Positions 1 to 8,561 of a stretch of 39,080 nucleotides of DNA are shown here, piece after piece. Made by a program: the position numbers and the translations under genes. Below the pieces are notes generated by a model. The model was not told the DNA's origin, searched no databases, and saw only the letters and a list, made by a program, of their open reading frames with translations. Position 1 is the stretch's first letter; each line of letters starts with the position of its first letter. The stretch comes from Flavobacteriaceae bacterium (GTDB lineage: Bacteria > Bacteroidota > Bacteroidia > Flavobacteriales > Flavobacteriaceae): assembly GCA_009921505.1 (NCBI GenBank), contig RFXU01000002.1, forward strand, positions 1-39,080, written 5' to 3'.

Positions 1-319
1 CATCGGCAACTTCTTTGTATTGGGTAATGGGTATTTCTAAAACTCCTTTTGGCCTCCCGTATAAAAACGCCGTCCATTGAGAGACCTCCGGGGCCTCAAG
101 ATTAGGAACGATACACATCAAAACCTCAAATCCCGGTGGTTTTGCAGCGATGGACAAATGCATATTATTGGCATTTGGAGAATCATCTGGTGCTAAAACA
201 TAGGCAAATAGGGCCAAAAACGTGGCCAAAATAAGAAGAATAAAACTCAGGAGCCCCAATGGATTTTTAATAAATTTTAAACCCCATGAGTCTGATTGCT
301 CCATAGCCTTAGCACGCAT
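1..319 (-). CDS. ABC transporter permease (DppC/OppC-like), N-terminal part
   Basis: The first 106 codons of a gene that leaves the window at its left edge. The protein begins MRAKAMEQSDSWGLKF, followed by one strongly hydrophobic segment at about residues 21-42 and then a soluble stretch starting APDDSPNANN. This N-terminal helix plus periplasmic region resembles the inner-membrane permeases of peptide/nickel-type ABC importers in Flavobacteriaceae, but the diagnostic permease helices and EAA loop lie outside the window. The ATG at 319 sits three bases after the stop of the S41 protease gene, and AGGA in that gene's last codons could serve as its ribosome site, so the two are probably co-transcribed. 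An internal ATG at codon 6 is an alternative start. Identification is by overall resemblance only. Confidence 0.6.
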   Translation of the reverse strand, partial: MRAKAMEQSDSWGLKFIKNPLGLLSFILLILATFLALFAYVLAPDDSPNANNMHLSIAAKPPGFEVLMCIVPNLEAPEVSQWTAFLYGRPKGVLEIPITQYKEVAD

Positions 320-322
320 AAA

Positions 323-2491
323 TCAATCCTGAATCTTAGCGACCTTATTGGGTCGGATATTGTTCATTTTTAGATCCGCTAATATGTGAACGGCCTCCTC
401 CACATAAACGTCTTTAGCCAAAGCCTTATGCCAGCGTCTGTGTTGCTCGCGCAAGGTGGTATCTTGATCCATAAGTCGTAAATCATCCTGTAAAGAGGCA
501 TAATTCAACTTATTATCATAGTCCTTAATCGCCTCAAATCGCTCATTCTCTTGTTCGCGACGTTGCATTTCTGCAATGTACTCATCAAGGGATAGGCTGA
601 GCTCTTGATCGTTTTGGTTGGATTTAATCCATTGAGCATTTTCTTCGATAAGATTTACTTGAGCATTAGAGGCTAAACGCTCCTTACTTCGCTCAATAGT
701 TCCCTCATAGTCAATATACCCTGGCCAAACTTCATACTCTGCAGCAGTAATATTGTCGTGTGGCAGTGGATTGTCATAATCGCGTTCCCCAATTTCAATA
801 TAACTATATCGATCCGGCATCACAATATCGCTCTTCACCCCTTCGAGTTGTGTAGACCCACCGTTTACGCGGTAAAACTTCTGTGTGGTCATCTTTAGTG
901 CGCCCATATCTCCAAGATCATTATTGCGCAACCATTGATTGAGGTCAATCATATTTTGGACCGTTCCTTTACCGTAGGATTGTGCACTCCCTAAAATAAT
1001 TCCACGTTTATAATCCTGCATCGCAGCAGCGAGAATCTCTGAAGCGGAAGCAGAGAGTTCATTAATCATCAGGACCAATGGGCCATCCCAAGCAATATCA
1101 TTGTCTCGGTCTTTTAACACCTCTTTACGTGCCCCATTGGAGGCCACCTGTACCACAGGGCCATTTTTAATGAATAACCCGGCGATATCGACTGCCGTTC
1201 TCAAAGAACCTCCACCATTGTTGCGCAAATCCATAACCAGGCCATCAATTTGCTCATTTTTTAGTTTTTCAATTTCGAGTCGCACATCCGTAGCAGCATT
1301 ACGCTCTCCATAATCCGTCATGTCAAAATAAAAGGCCGGTAAGTTAATTAAGCCATAGCGCTTACCATCCTGTTCAATAATTGTGGATTTAGCATAAGTC
1401 TCGGCGAGTTCCACCACATCACGCTCAATAATTTCCTCATCGATCGTGCCGTCAACCCGCTTTACCGTCAAAATAACTTTAGTCCCCTTAGGCCCTTTGA
1501 TCAGTTTAACCGCATCGTCCACACGCATCCCGACCAAACTGACGGCTTCATCTTCATCCTCTTGACGCACCTTAATGAGGGCATCACCCACCTCGAGATG
1601 TTCTCCACGCCAAACTGGACCTCCGCTAATCACTTCCACTATGGTGATGTAATCATTTTTCTTCTGCAGGCGCGCACCGATTCCCTCGAGTTTCCCGCTC
1701 ATGCGCAAATCAAATCGATCTCGATCCGGCGGCGCAAAATAATTCGTGTGCGGGTCAAATTCAGAAACGATGGCATTGAGATAAACAGCAAAGTAGTCTT
1801 TACGTTCCAAGTCATCGGTGAAGTCATAATTATCGTCTAATGTAGAAAGCGTGGTCTCACGGGCCTTGGCCTCGAGATCTGCTGTACTCATATCAATCAA
1901 ATCTCTAATCTCGTCCGACGGGATACTGTCTGGATTCATTCCTCTGGCTTCCTTTTGTTCTTCTATCAGATCGTAAAAATTAGACAGCGCCGTATACTTA
2001 AGTTGTTTGCGCCAATGTTCTTTTAATTCTTGAGAAGTTGTAGCATATTCCAATTGGTCGTAATCGGTATTGATACTTTCCTGAACGGCATAATCAAAAG
2101 GCTCGGCCAAAATATCTTTGTAATAGGCCTTAGTCGCCTCTGATCGCTCAAGATAAGTCTCGTATACAATATCAAAAAAGCTTAACTCCTTCTGACGGAT
2201 TTGATCATCAATAAGCAAACTATAGGCCCGAAAATCCTCTATGTCTTGAGCTAAAAAATAGCGTTTTAAAGGATCCAAGGACTCAATAAAGTTCTCCCAA
2301 ACATTCATTGAAAAAGTGTCATCGAGTTCCTTTGGGTCATAATGTCCTTTTTCCAAAACATAACTGATCAGATCGATCAGCAATCGATCTTTACTTGGAT
2401 CGTTGAATTCTTTGGCGGTAAAGCTGCACGAAGCCACAGCAACAAACACCCCTAAGAGTAAAATTTTCCAATTCCTTTTCAATATTCGCAT
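323..2491 (-). CDS. S41 carboxy-terminal processing protease (Tsp/Prc type)
   Basis: A 722-residue periplasmic serine protease of the C-terminal processing family, which degrades or trims envelope proteins through a Ser/Lys dyad. The N-terminus is a lipoprotein signal with lipobox AVASC (Cys22). A tail-specific-protease N-terminal region covers about residues 30-230, a PDZ domain about 255-345 (GKLEGIGARLQ onward) and the S41 core about 370-560. The core shows LRNNGGGSL, ELSASASEI with probable nucleophile Ser482, and YGKGTVQ with probable catalytic Lys508. A C-terminal Prc-type domain fills about 580-720. Length fits the long E. coli Prc-like subgroup rather than short CtpA. It is divergent from surE and lies 3 bases upstream of an ABC permease gene. 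No clear promoter motif was seen in the 151-base gap. Confidence 0.95.
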   Translation of the reverse strand: MRILKRNWKILLLGVFVAVASCSFTAKEFNDPSKDRLLIDLISYVLEKGHYDPKELDDTFSMNVWENFIESLDPLKRYFLAQDIEDFRAYSLLIDDQIRQKELSFFDIVYETYLERSEATKAYYKDILAEPFDYAVQESINTDYDQLEYATTSQELKEHWRKQLKYTALSNFYDLIEEQKEARGMNPDSIPSDEIRDLIDMSTADLEAKARETTLSTLDDNYDFTDDLERKDYFAVYLNAIVSEFDPHTNYFAPPDRDRFDLRMSGKLEGIGARLQKKNDYITIVEVISGGPVWRGEHLEVGDALIKVRQEDEDEAVSLVGMRVDDAVKLIKGPKGTKVILTVKRVDGTIDEEIIERDVVELAETYAKSTIIEQDGKRYGLINLPAFYFDMTDYGERNAATDVRLEIEKLKNEQIDGLVMDLRNNGGGSLRTAVDIAGLFIKNGPVVQVASNGARKEVLKDRDNDIAWDGPLVLMINELSASASEILAAAMQDYKRGIILGSAQSYGKGTVQNMIDLNQWLRNNDLGDMGALKMTTQKFYRVNGGSTQLEGVKSDIVMPDRYSYIEIGERDYDNPLPHDNITAAEYEVWPGYIDYEGTIERSKERLASNAQVNLIEENAQWIKSNQNDQELSLSLDEYIAEMQRREQENERFEAIKDYDNKLNYASLQDDLRLMDQDTTLREQHRRWHKALAKDVYVEEAVHILADLKMNNIRPNKVAKIQD

Positions 2492-2642
2492 TCTTCTGAT
2501 TTTAGTCTTCTAAAATAGCTAAAAATAAAAGGGGAGCCTTAGCGATTCGCTGCTAATTTTTTGTTAAACAAGGGGCTTTAAAAATCAATTTCAAATTGTG
2601 TTTTCCCCTCAGATAAGCGTATTTTTAACCCTAAATCAAAAT

Positions 2643-3428
2643 ATGGAGCAAGATAGACCCCTTATATTGGTCACTAATGATGACGGGATAACCGCCCCAG
2701 GAATCAGAACCTTGATCAAGGCCATGCTGCCTTTGGGTGAAGTGGTTGTCGTGGCGCCCGATGCTCCACAAAGCGGTATGGGTCATGCCATTACGGTTAA
2801 TGACACCTTGTATTGCGATCCAATAAATGTAGATGATTCCTTAGATATTCGGGAGTTCAGCTGCAGTGGAACTCCGGCGGATTGTGTCAAAATTGCGGTC
2901 AACGAAGTCCTGCATCGCAAACCTGATCTTCTGGTCAGTGGGATCAATCATGGAAGCAATGCCTCGATAAACGTCATCTACAGCGGAACGATGAGTGCCG
3001 CCGTGGAAGCAGGAACGATGGGCATTCCCGCTATCGGCTTTTCACTTTTGGATTTTAGTTACAATGCAGACTTTAGTCACACCATAGAACCCATTCAACA
3101 CCTCACCAAAGAATGCCTCAAACACGGCATGCCTCAGGGGGTTGTTTTGAATGTGAATTTTCCCAAAATCGACCAAGCGCCCTTCAAAGGAATCAAAATT
3201 TGTCGTCAGGCCAATGCCCAATGGGTGGAACAATTCGACAAACGCAAAAGCCCATGGGGACGCACGTATTATTGGCTCTCAGGGGAATTTGTAAACCTAG
3301 ATCAAGGCCAGGACACCGATCAGTGGGCTTTGGACAATGGCTATATCTCAGTGGTTCCTGTTCAATATGATTTGACAGCGCATTATGCTATTCCTTTAAT
3401 TAACCAATGGAAGTTAAGTCATGAGTAA
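2643..3428 (+). CDS. surE: 5'/3'-nucleotidase SurE
   Basis: SurE is a metal-dependent cytoplasmic phosphatase acting on nucleoside monophosphates. The N-terminal metal-binding motif VTNDDGITAPG (Asp13, Asp14) is present, followed by APDAPQSGMGHAIT, SGTPADC and SGINHGSNAS...YSGTMSAAVEA, all family hallmarks. From the ATG at 2643 the protein is 261 residues, the usual SurE size. An in-frame GTG at 2598 would add 15 residues (MFSPQISVFLTLNQN) not expected in the family, so ATG was preferred. Its stop overlaps the next gene's ATG by 8 bases, suggesting translational coupling. Confidence 0.96.
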   Translation: MEQDRPLILVTNDDGITAPGIRTLIKAMLPLGEVVVVAPDAPQSGMGHAITVNDTLYCDPINVDDSLDIREFSCSGTPADCVKIAVNEVLHRKPDLLVSGINHGSNASINVIYSGTMSAAVEAGTMGIPAIGFSLLDFSYNADFSHTIEPIQHLTKECLKHGMPQGVVLNVNFPKIDQAPFKGIKICRQANAQWVEQFDKRKSPWGRTYYWLSGEFVNLDQGQDTDQWALDNGYISVVPVQYDLTAHYAIPLINQWKLSHE

Positions 3429-3708
3429 AAGAATCTTTAAAGGCTTATTAGTAGGGTTTATATTTAACGGAATTGGCGTGCTGCTGTGCCTGTTTATTTT
3501 TAGTCTGTTAAACAACAGTAATATTGAAGCGATGTGGACCGGATTTTTAGAAACTCAACGATTGTGGATGTTGATTTCCCTCGGCGCACTGCCTAACTTA
3601 CTTGCCTTTTTTGAGTTTTTAAGACGCAACCAAGAATACGAAGCTCGTGGCGTCCTTTTGGCAACAATTGTGGCGGCTCTAGCCACCTATTTCCTATATT
3701 TTTTCTGA
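3421..3708 (+). CDS. Small three-helix membrane protein, function unknown
   Basis: A 95-residue protein starting MSKRIFKGLLVGFIFNGIGV, with three predicted membrane segments at about residues 8-30, 47-65 and 76-94. Between helices 2 and 3 there is a short charged loop (RRNQEYEARG). I do not recognise a characterised family. The gene overlaps the 3' end of surE by 8 bases and ends one base before the lpxB start codon, so it is sandwiched in a tightly coupled surE-lpxB operon. That position makes a role near lipid A synthesis or the inner membrane possible, but this is inference from context only. Confidence 0.85.
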   Translation: MSKRIFKGLLVGFIFNGIGVLLCLFIFSLLNNSNIEAMWTGFLETQRLWMLISLGALPNLLAFFEFLRRNQEYEARGVLLATIVAALATYFLYFF

Positions 3709-3709
3709 T

Positions 3710-4743
3710 ATGAAGTATTACATCATTTCGGGAGAGGCCTCTGGAGATTTACACGGATCTAACCTGATTCGTGAACTCAACCAAAAAGACCCAAAGGCAG
3801 AAATTCGAGTATCGAGGTTTTATTCAATCTCAAAACCATACTGGGCAATATAAAACGCTGTAAAAAAGACATTCAGGCCTTCAGTCCGGATGTTTTAATT
3901 CTCATTGATTATCCTGGCTTTAATATGCGTATTGCGCGCTGGGCCAAAAAACAAAATATTCCGGTTCATTACTATATTGCCCCTCAAGCTTGGGCGTGGA
4001 AAGAAAATCGCGTTAAAGATATTCGCCGTGATGTTAAGGCCCTCTATGTTATTTTGCCCTTTGAAGAGGAATTTTTTGGCCAGCGAGGCTGTCCTGTTCA
4101 TTTTGTGGGACACCCGCTTCGTGATGCGCTCTTAAATAAGCCCGAAGTCCATGAGGATCAGTTTCGATTAAAATACAATTTGGATCAGCGTCCGATAATT
4201 GCTCTGCTTCCTGGAAGTCGTAAGCAAGAAATCTCGGCAATGCTCCCCACTATGGCAAAAATGGCGGATAAGTATAAAGACTATCAGTTTATTGTTGCCG
4301 GCGCTCCGTCGATAGAATTAAGCTTTTACCAACAACTGATTGACTTGTCAAAAATTCAGGTGGTCACTCAAGACACTTATTCCATTCTCAGTGTTGCCCA
4401 TGCCGCGATGGTTACCTCTGGCACAGCCACATTGGAAACGGCCTTATTAAATGTGCCCCAAGTGGTTTGTTACAAAGGACATTGGCTATCTTATCATATT
4501 GCCAAACGCATCATTAAGCTGTCCTACATTTCTCTGGTCAATTTAATCCTTGATGCTCCTGCGGTTCCAGAACTTATTCAAGACCAGTTCAATGAAAGGA
4601 CCCTTATGGATCACTTGTCTCATTTGCTTAGCCCACAGGGGCGATCTGCGCAACTCAAGGCTTATGATCAGCTCCTTGAAAAGTTGGGTCCCTTAGGGGC
4701 GAGTAAACGCGTTGCCAAATTAATTTTTGAACACGCCCAATAA
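3710..4743 (+). pseudogene. lpxB: lipid-A-disaccharide synthase, disrupted by internal deletion and frameshift
   Basis: LpxB (GT19) joins UDP-2,3-diacylglucosamine and lipid X to make the lipid A disaccharide. The N-terminus is typical: MKYYIISGEASGDLHGSNL, through codon 34 (AEIRV, to about 3811). That frame then ends early at a TAA after SKPYWAI. The rest of LpxB continues in another frame from about 3811 (IEVLFNLKTILGNIK, then DYPGFNMRIARWAKK, PQAWAWKENRVKDI, FVGHPLRDA, LLPGSRKQEI, VTSGTATLE) to the stop at 4741-4743. About 26 residues that family members carry here, including the GG..M and the MGF just before IEV, are missing. With the frame change this implies a net loss of about 76 bases (length = 1 mod 3). 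CGAG occurs on both sides of the junction (3806-3809 and 3813-3816). Either a true null allele or a sequence/assembly error. The first ATG in the downstream frame is at 3925, but that fragment lacks the N-terminal fold. Confidence 0.88.
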
Positions 4744-4755
4744 GTAAAAAACGAC

Positions 4756-5274
4756 ATGGTCTCTTCTCATAAACCATTAGTTAATTTAATCATTCTGTGT
4801 TCATTAGCTCTAGGTCTGTCGAGTTGTGGCAGCAGTCGAAATGTGAGTCATCGAAACGCTAATGTCCCCGGAAACAACATTTCACTAACCAAAAAAGAGT
4901 CCATATTAATTGACCAAGCAAAAAGCTTTATTGGCACCCCATATCAATGGGGCGGAGACAGTAAAAAAGGCATGGACTGTTCTGGACTCATTTACCAAAG
5001 CTTTAAAGCCATAGATATAGATGTTCCGCGGACTACAAAAGAGCTGATCCATCAAGGGCGCAAAATTGCGCCGAGTAAATTAAAGCCCGGTGACTTGGTG
5101 TTTTTTAAAACACTCAAATCAAAAGCCAAAGCGACTCATGTTGGTCTGGTTACGCAGAGTGCAAAAAATGAAACACTCTTTATTCATTCGGGGACTTCAA
5201 GCGGAGTGACAATTTCTAAATTAGAGGATACCTATTGGAAAAAGCACTTTGTTTTTGCCCGACGCATTTGGTAA
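4756..5274 (+). CDS. NlpC/P60 (C40) lipoprotein peptidase
   Basis: A 172-residue lipoprotein expected to cut peptidoglycan stem peptides in the periplasm. The signal peptide ends in lipobox LSSC (Cys24). The NlpC/P60 domain spans about residues 50-172. It shows the catalytic cysteine in GMDCSGLIY (Cys75), the catalytic histidine in THVGLV (His128) and the third polar residue in FIHSG (His144), with GTPYQWGG before the cysteine as in Spr/MepS-like enzymes. It follows lpxB by 12 bases and is probably in the same transcript, so it belongs to the same envelope-related operon. Confidence 0.94.
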   Translation: MVSSHKPLVNLIILCSLALGLSSCGSSRNVSHRNANVPGNNISLTKKESILIDQAKSFIGTPYQWGGDSKKGMDCSGLIYQSFKAIDIDVPRTTKELIHQGRKIAPSKLKPGDLVFFKTLKSKAKATHVGLVTQSAKNETLFIHSGTSSGVTISKLEDTYWKKHFVFARRIW

Positions 5275-5292
5275 ACATGTAGCTTGCATTAA

Positions 5293-5318
5293 ACTCCCTT
5301 TAACCTCATTTAGGGAGT
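5293..5318 (+). promoter_or_regulatory. Hairpin covering the comEC start codon
   Basis: ACTCCCT (5293-5299) and AGGGAGT (5312-5318) can form a perfect 7-base-pair stem with a 12-base loop. The 3' arm contains the purine-rich AGGGA and the first two bases of the GTG start of comEC. There is no following T run, so it does not look like a terminator. It could limit initiation of comEC, but that is inference. Confidence 0.4.
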
Positions 5319-7398
5319 GTCACAACCAATCAATACACGACTTTTTGAAATAGCTCTTGGGCTCAGTTTCGGAATACTTTTGGGCCATTTTTATAACGTG
5401 CCCAGCCTTCCAATTAGGGCTTTTTACCTAGGAATGGGTTTGGTATTGGTCATAAGCTACTCTATAACCGCTCATCATAGACCTCAATTCTGGTGGTTTT
5501 TTCGGCTTTGGTTTTTCTGCCTTTGGGCGGTCATCGGAGGTCTGCACTATACCAATCAAAGGCCTGCAGAGCCTTTTAAGGATGACAAAAATAACACAGA
5601 AGAAACTCATGAGCATGACCACCTTGATCCAAGGCAATTGCATGCCATACAGGTTCAAGCAAGACTAAAACCATGGGGAAACACTGCACGATACCTAGCC
5701 GTTTATCACTGCCCGGAGCAAAATATACGTTATAAAGTAGCCCTGGTCTCCAACGATTCTCTACTGAAATCATTCATAGATTTAGATCAAACACTTTGGA
5801 CCCATACCACACCAAAAGTCATCAGCAAAAGTAAAAATCCCGGAGGGTTTGACCCTAAAGCCTATTACCACAGTCAAGGGATTGAGCGATATATTCAAAT
5901 TTCAAGCAAAGAAATTTATTGTTGGAGCAAACACCCTTTGAGTTTTAAGGCCAGAGCCCAAAAAATCAATGCTCGACTGGCTCAATTTTGGCAGAAGGCT
6001 CCAATATCAAATGCATCCAGGGCCCTAGCGCTGGCCATAATACTCGGGCAAACAGAAGATTTAACGCCAGAGCTAAAAACACAATTTGCCCATGCTGGGG
6101 CCCTGCACGTTCTCGCACTATCGGGCATGCATGTAGCCATGGTGGTGTTGCTTTTAAAGTGGCTCCTGAGCCCACTAAAATCTCTAGCCTATGGCACGAA
6201 AATTCAAGCCTTTACTCTTATTTTATTGCTCTGGTTCTATGCCACAATCTGCGGACTTAGCCCTTCAATCACCAGGGCCGTATGTATGTTTAGTGTATGG
6301 CAATGTGCTTCTTTATTGGGTCGACCTATAAGTGGCTCCAACAGTTTAATCTTGAGCTATATATTACTCCTTTGGGCTGCGCCCTATTGGTTGTTCTCGG
6401 TGGGCTTTCAGTTGAGTTTTGTTGCCGTGATGGCTTTAACCTTTATCCCCTCACGAATCGAAAGCCTGTGGCGCCCAAAAAACAAAGCTTACCGTTATCT
6501 CGTTCAGCTTCACATTGTCGGGATGGCGGCACAAATCGGAGTAGGTCCCTTATCCGTTTATTATTTTCACCAGTTTCCGCTAATGTTTTGGCTGAGTAAT
6601 TTCATAATTCTCCCATTGATGGGCCCAGTGGTGGTTCTTGGGGTGGTCATTACCTTGAGCAGTATCATGATAAATATCCCCCCGATGGTTTTTGACATTT
6701 GGGAACAGTTAATCCAATTTATCTTAAGCAGCGTTGAATGGATTTCGAGCGATCAGGACTTACTCCTAGATGAATTAAACCTCTCTATACATACCTTATG
6801 CAGCTATTATTTATTGGCCATGTTTTTATGGTGGGCCGGACAACATCCATGGATTAATAAAAGAAAAATAATTACCCTCTATTGCCCCCTCCTACTGAGC
6901 ATTATCTCAACAGGGCACATTGTCCAGCGTCTCACGGCTGAAGAGCAAGAAATTCAATTTGCGTTATTGCATCGATACAAGCATACTGTAGTTATCGCAA
7001 AAACGAAAGAAGGTGTTTTGGGATTTTCGAATGTGCCTGAACAAAATTCTCGCTTAATGCGCGATTATACAAGGCATAACAACCAGATTTTGACACGGGA
7101 ACGTGCCTTAAGCAGCATTATGAGGTTTGACCAAATCCCCATCATTGTCATTGACTCAAGCGGTTTATATCCTCAACTCAGTGGTGCGATTGTCCTGCTT
7201 ACTAAAAATGCCAATATTCATTTGGAGCAACTGGTTCACGAGCTCAAACCTCGAGTTATACTCGCCGATGGATCTAATAATCAGTACGTGGTTCAACGCT
7301 GGCGAAAACATGCCAAAAAAATAAATCAAAAGTTTTTGGACACTTACCAATTCGGGGCCATTGAGGCCCGTGAGCCTGCGTTTAAAAATTACCTTTAA
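5317..7398 (+). CDS. comEC: ComEC/Rec2-family DNA uptake channel
   Basis: A 693-residue polytopic membrane protein that forms the inner-membrane channel for single-stranded DNA in natural transformation. Domains in order: two N-terminal helices, a periplasmic DUF4131-like OB region (about 80-210), then the competence domain with ILGQTEDLTPELK and HAGALHVLALSGMHVAM (about 245-280) and a run of helices to about 540. The C-terminal 150 residues (IQFALLHRYKHT to VILADGSNNQYV) match the short tail usual in Bacteroidota ComEC. The metallo-beta-lactamase domain of Bacillus ComEC is absent. The start is GTG at 5317. An in-frame TAG at 5311 excludes an earlier start, and the first ATG is about 38 codons in, after the first helix. 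The 3' end overlaps a convergent thioredoxin-like gene by 17 bases. Confidence 0.93.
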   Translation: MSQPINTRLFEIALGLSFGILLGHFYNVPSLPIRAFYLGMGLVLVISYSITAHHRPQFWWFFRLWFFCLWAVIGGLHYTNQRPAEPFKDDKNNTEETHEHDHLDPRQLHAIQVQARLKPWGNTARYLAVYHCPEQNIRYKVALVSNDSLLKSFIDLDQTLWTHTTPKVISKSKNPGGFDPKAYYHSQGIERYIQISSKEIYCWSKHPLSFKARAQKINARLAQFWQKAPISNASRALALAIILGQTEDLTPELKTQFAHAGALHVLALSGMHVAMVVLLLKWLLSPLKSLAYGTKIQAFTLILLLWFYATICGLSPSITRAVCMFSVWQCASLLGRPISGSNSLILSYILLLWAAPYWLFSVGFQLSFVAVMALTFIPSRIESLWRPKNKAYRYLVQLHIVGMAAQIGVGPLSVYYFHQFPLMFWLSNFIILPLMGPVVVLGVVITLSSIMINIPPMVFDIWEQLIQFILSSVEWISSDQDLLLDELNLSIHTLCSYYLLAMFLWWAGQHPWINKRKIITLYCPLLLSIISTGHIVQRLTAEEQEIQFALLHRYKHTVVIAKTKEGVLGFSNVPEQNSRLMRDYTRHNNQILTRERALSSIMRFDQIPIIVIDSSGLYPQLSGAIVLLTKNANIHLEQLVHELKPRVILADGSNNQYVVQRWRKHAKKINQKFLDTYQFGAIEAREPAFKNYL

Positions 7399-7975
7399 AG
7401 GCCTCTTGATACTGAATCCAAGCCTCTTCTGTCGTAATTTCTTTGTACTGATCAGAAGCGATCATCTTTAAAAAGATTTCTAGTTCTTCGGCAGTCTTAT
7501 AGCCTGGAAGGGCTTGAATCAAATCACCATTTTCATCAAAAAAGACCAAACTAGGATAGGCATTAATGCGTAAAGCATCTGCAAAAAAGTGCTGTGCATT
7601 TCGGCCCTTGCGCTCAGGCTGATGATTTGGGTTCGTGTAAGTAAAGTCTTTGTAATCAATAGCCTCAGTACCTTCTCCATCAAATTTTACAGCATAATAA
7701 TGCTTATTGACATAGCGTATCAAGCGCTTATTGGTAAAAGTATTTTTATCGAGCATCTTACAGGGGCCACACCAATCGGTGTACACATCCATAAAAATTT
7801 TCTTGGGATTTTGTGCCTGGGCCGCCAAAGCCTCATTCATACTCATCCATTTTATTTGGGCATGCATCGGAAGTGTGCCTAAACACAAAATAAATAAAAT
7901 GACTAAGCTAATTTTATGCCCCTTTAGCGGATACCTCAAAGCTCGAGGCATCAATTCATTTTTTAGTCCATTCAT
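7382..7975 (-). CDS. Exported thioredoxin-fold protein (first of a tandem pair by position)
   Basis: A 197-residue protein with a hydrophobic export signal at about residues 22-40 (ending PMHAQ), then a thioredoxin-like domain. The redox motif is DVYTDWCGPCK (Cys69, Cys72) and the cis-proline loop is INAYPSLVFFDENG. It shares the stretch WMSMNEALAAQ and the spacing around CGPC with the adjacent gene, so the two are tandem paralogues. Its ATG overlaps the stop of that gene as ATGA (7972-7975), which predicts coupling. ATG at codon 9 is an alternative start. A periplasmic thiol-disulfide role is expected from the fold. Substrate is unknown. Confidence 0.9.
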   Translation of the reverse strand: MNGLKNELMPRALRYPLKGHKISLVILFILCLGTLPMHAQIKWMSMNEALAAQAQNPKKIFMDVYTDWCGPCKMLDKNTFTNKRLIRYVNKHYYAVKFDGEGTEAIDYKDFTYTNPNHQPERKGRNAQHFFADALRINAYPSLVFFDENGDLIQALPGYKTAEELEIFLKMIASDQYKEITTEEAWIQYQEAFKGNF

Positions 7976-8517
7976 TGGAAACTGGGTTTAAAATTAGCGA
8001 CATATTGATCATAAGCCTCTTGAGTACGGATGCTTTTCCAGAGCTCGGTCCCAAAAAATCTTAAGAACAACTCTAATTGTGGCGCCGTTCTATAGCCTCG
8101 AACACTTTTAATCAGTCCCCCTGATTCATCCATAAACACCACAGTCGGGTAGGCATTTATCCCCAAAAAACGCGAATACTCATGAACCGAATTGCGTCGC
8201 TTAGCCTTGGCCGGGTCGTATCTCGGATTGCCATAGGTTTTTCCTCTATACACGATTGTTTCATCCCCCTCTCCATTAAACTTAACCGGGTAGAAATACT
8301 CGTTAATAAACGCCGCTACATCCGGATTACTGAAAGTGTTTCGATCGTAACTTTTACAAGGGCCACACCAAACCGTATAGACGTCGATAAAGATTTTTTT
8401 GGGCTTGATTTTTTGAGCTGCAAGGGCCTCACTCATAGACATCCATTGAACCTCCTGAGCCATGAGTACAGGGGTCAATAAAATAAAACCTAGCAGTATA
8501 ATCGCTCGAAAACTCAT
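7972..8517 (-). CDS. Exported thioredoxin-fold protein (tandem paralogue)
   Basis: A 181-residue protein with a signal peptide (residues 1-21, ending VLMAQ) and a thioredoxin-like domain: DVYTVWCGPCKSYDRN (Cys51, Cys54) and cis-proline loop INAYPTVVFMDESG. Near-identical blocks are shared with the following gene (WMSM.EALAAQ, KKIF.DVYT.WCGPCK, NAYP). A region rich in basic residues (YDPAKAKRRNSVHEY) lies between the CGPC helix and the cis-proline. It is the fourth gene of the DPP IV-POT-POT operon, 44 bases after the transporter gene. Why a peptide-use operon carries two such proteins is not evident from the sequence. Confidence 0.9.
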   Translation of the reverse strand: MSFRAIILLGFILLTPVLMAQEVQWMSMSEALAAQKIKPKKIFIDVYTVWCGPCKSYDRNTFSNPDVAAFINEYFYPVKFNGEGDETIVYRGKTYGNPRYDPAKAKRRNSVHEYSRFLGINAYPTVVFMDESGGLIKSVRGYRTAPQLELFLRFFGTELWKSIRTQEAYDQYVANFKPSFQ

Positions 8518-8561
8518 TCTTTATTCTTTCTATAAACAGCTCAAAAAATTAACTTCCCTGG

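Noticed and set aside
2598-2642. Upstream GTG start for surE
   Set aside because: Adds 15 residues not seen in SurE; ATG at 2643 directly precedes the conserved N-terminus.
3806-3816. Programmed frameshift as explanation for the lpxB break
   Set aside because: No slippery sequence is seen, and a shift would not restore the missing conserved residues of about 26 codons.
5293-5318. Terminator between the NlpC/P60 gene and comEC
   Set aside because: Stem is present but no T run follows and it contains the start of comEC, so a regulatory hairpin is the better reading.
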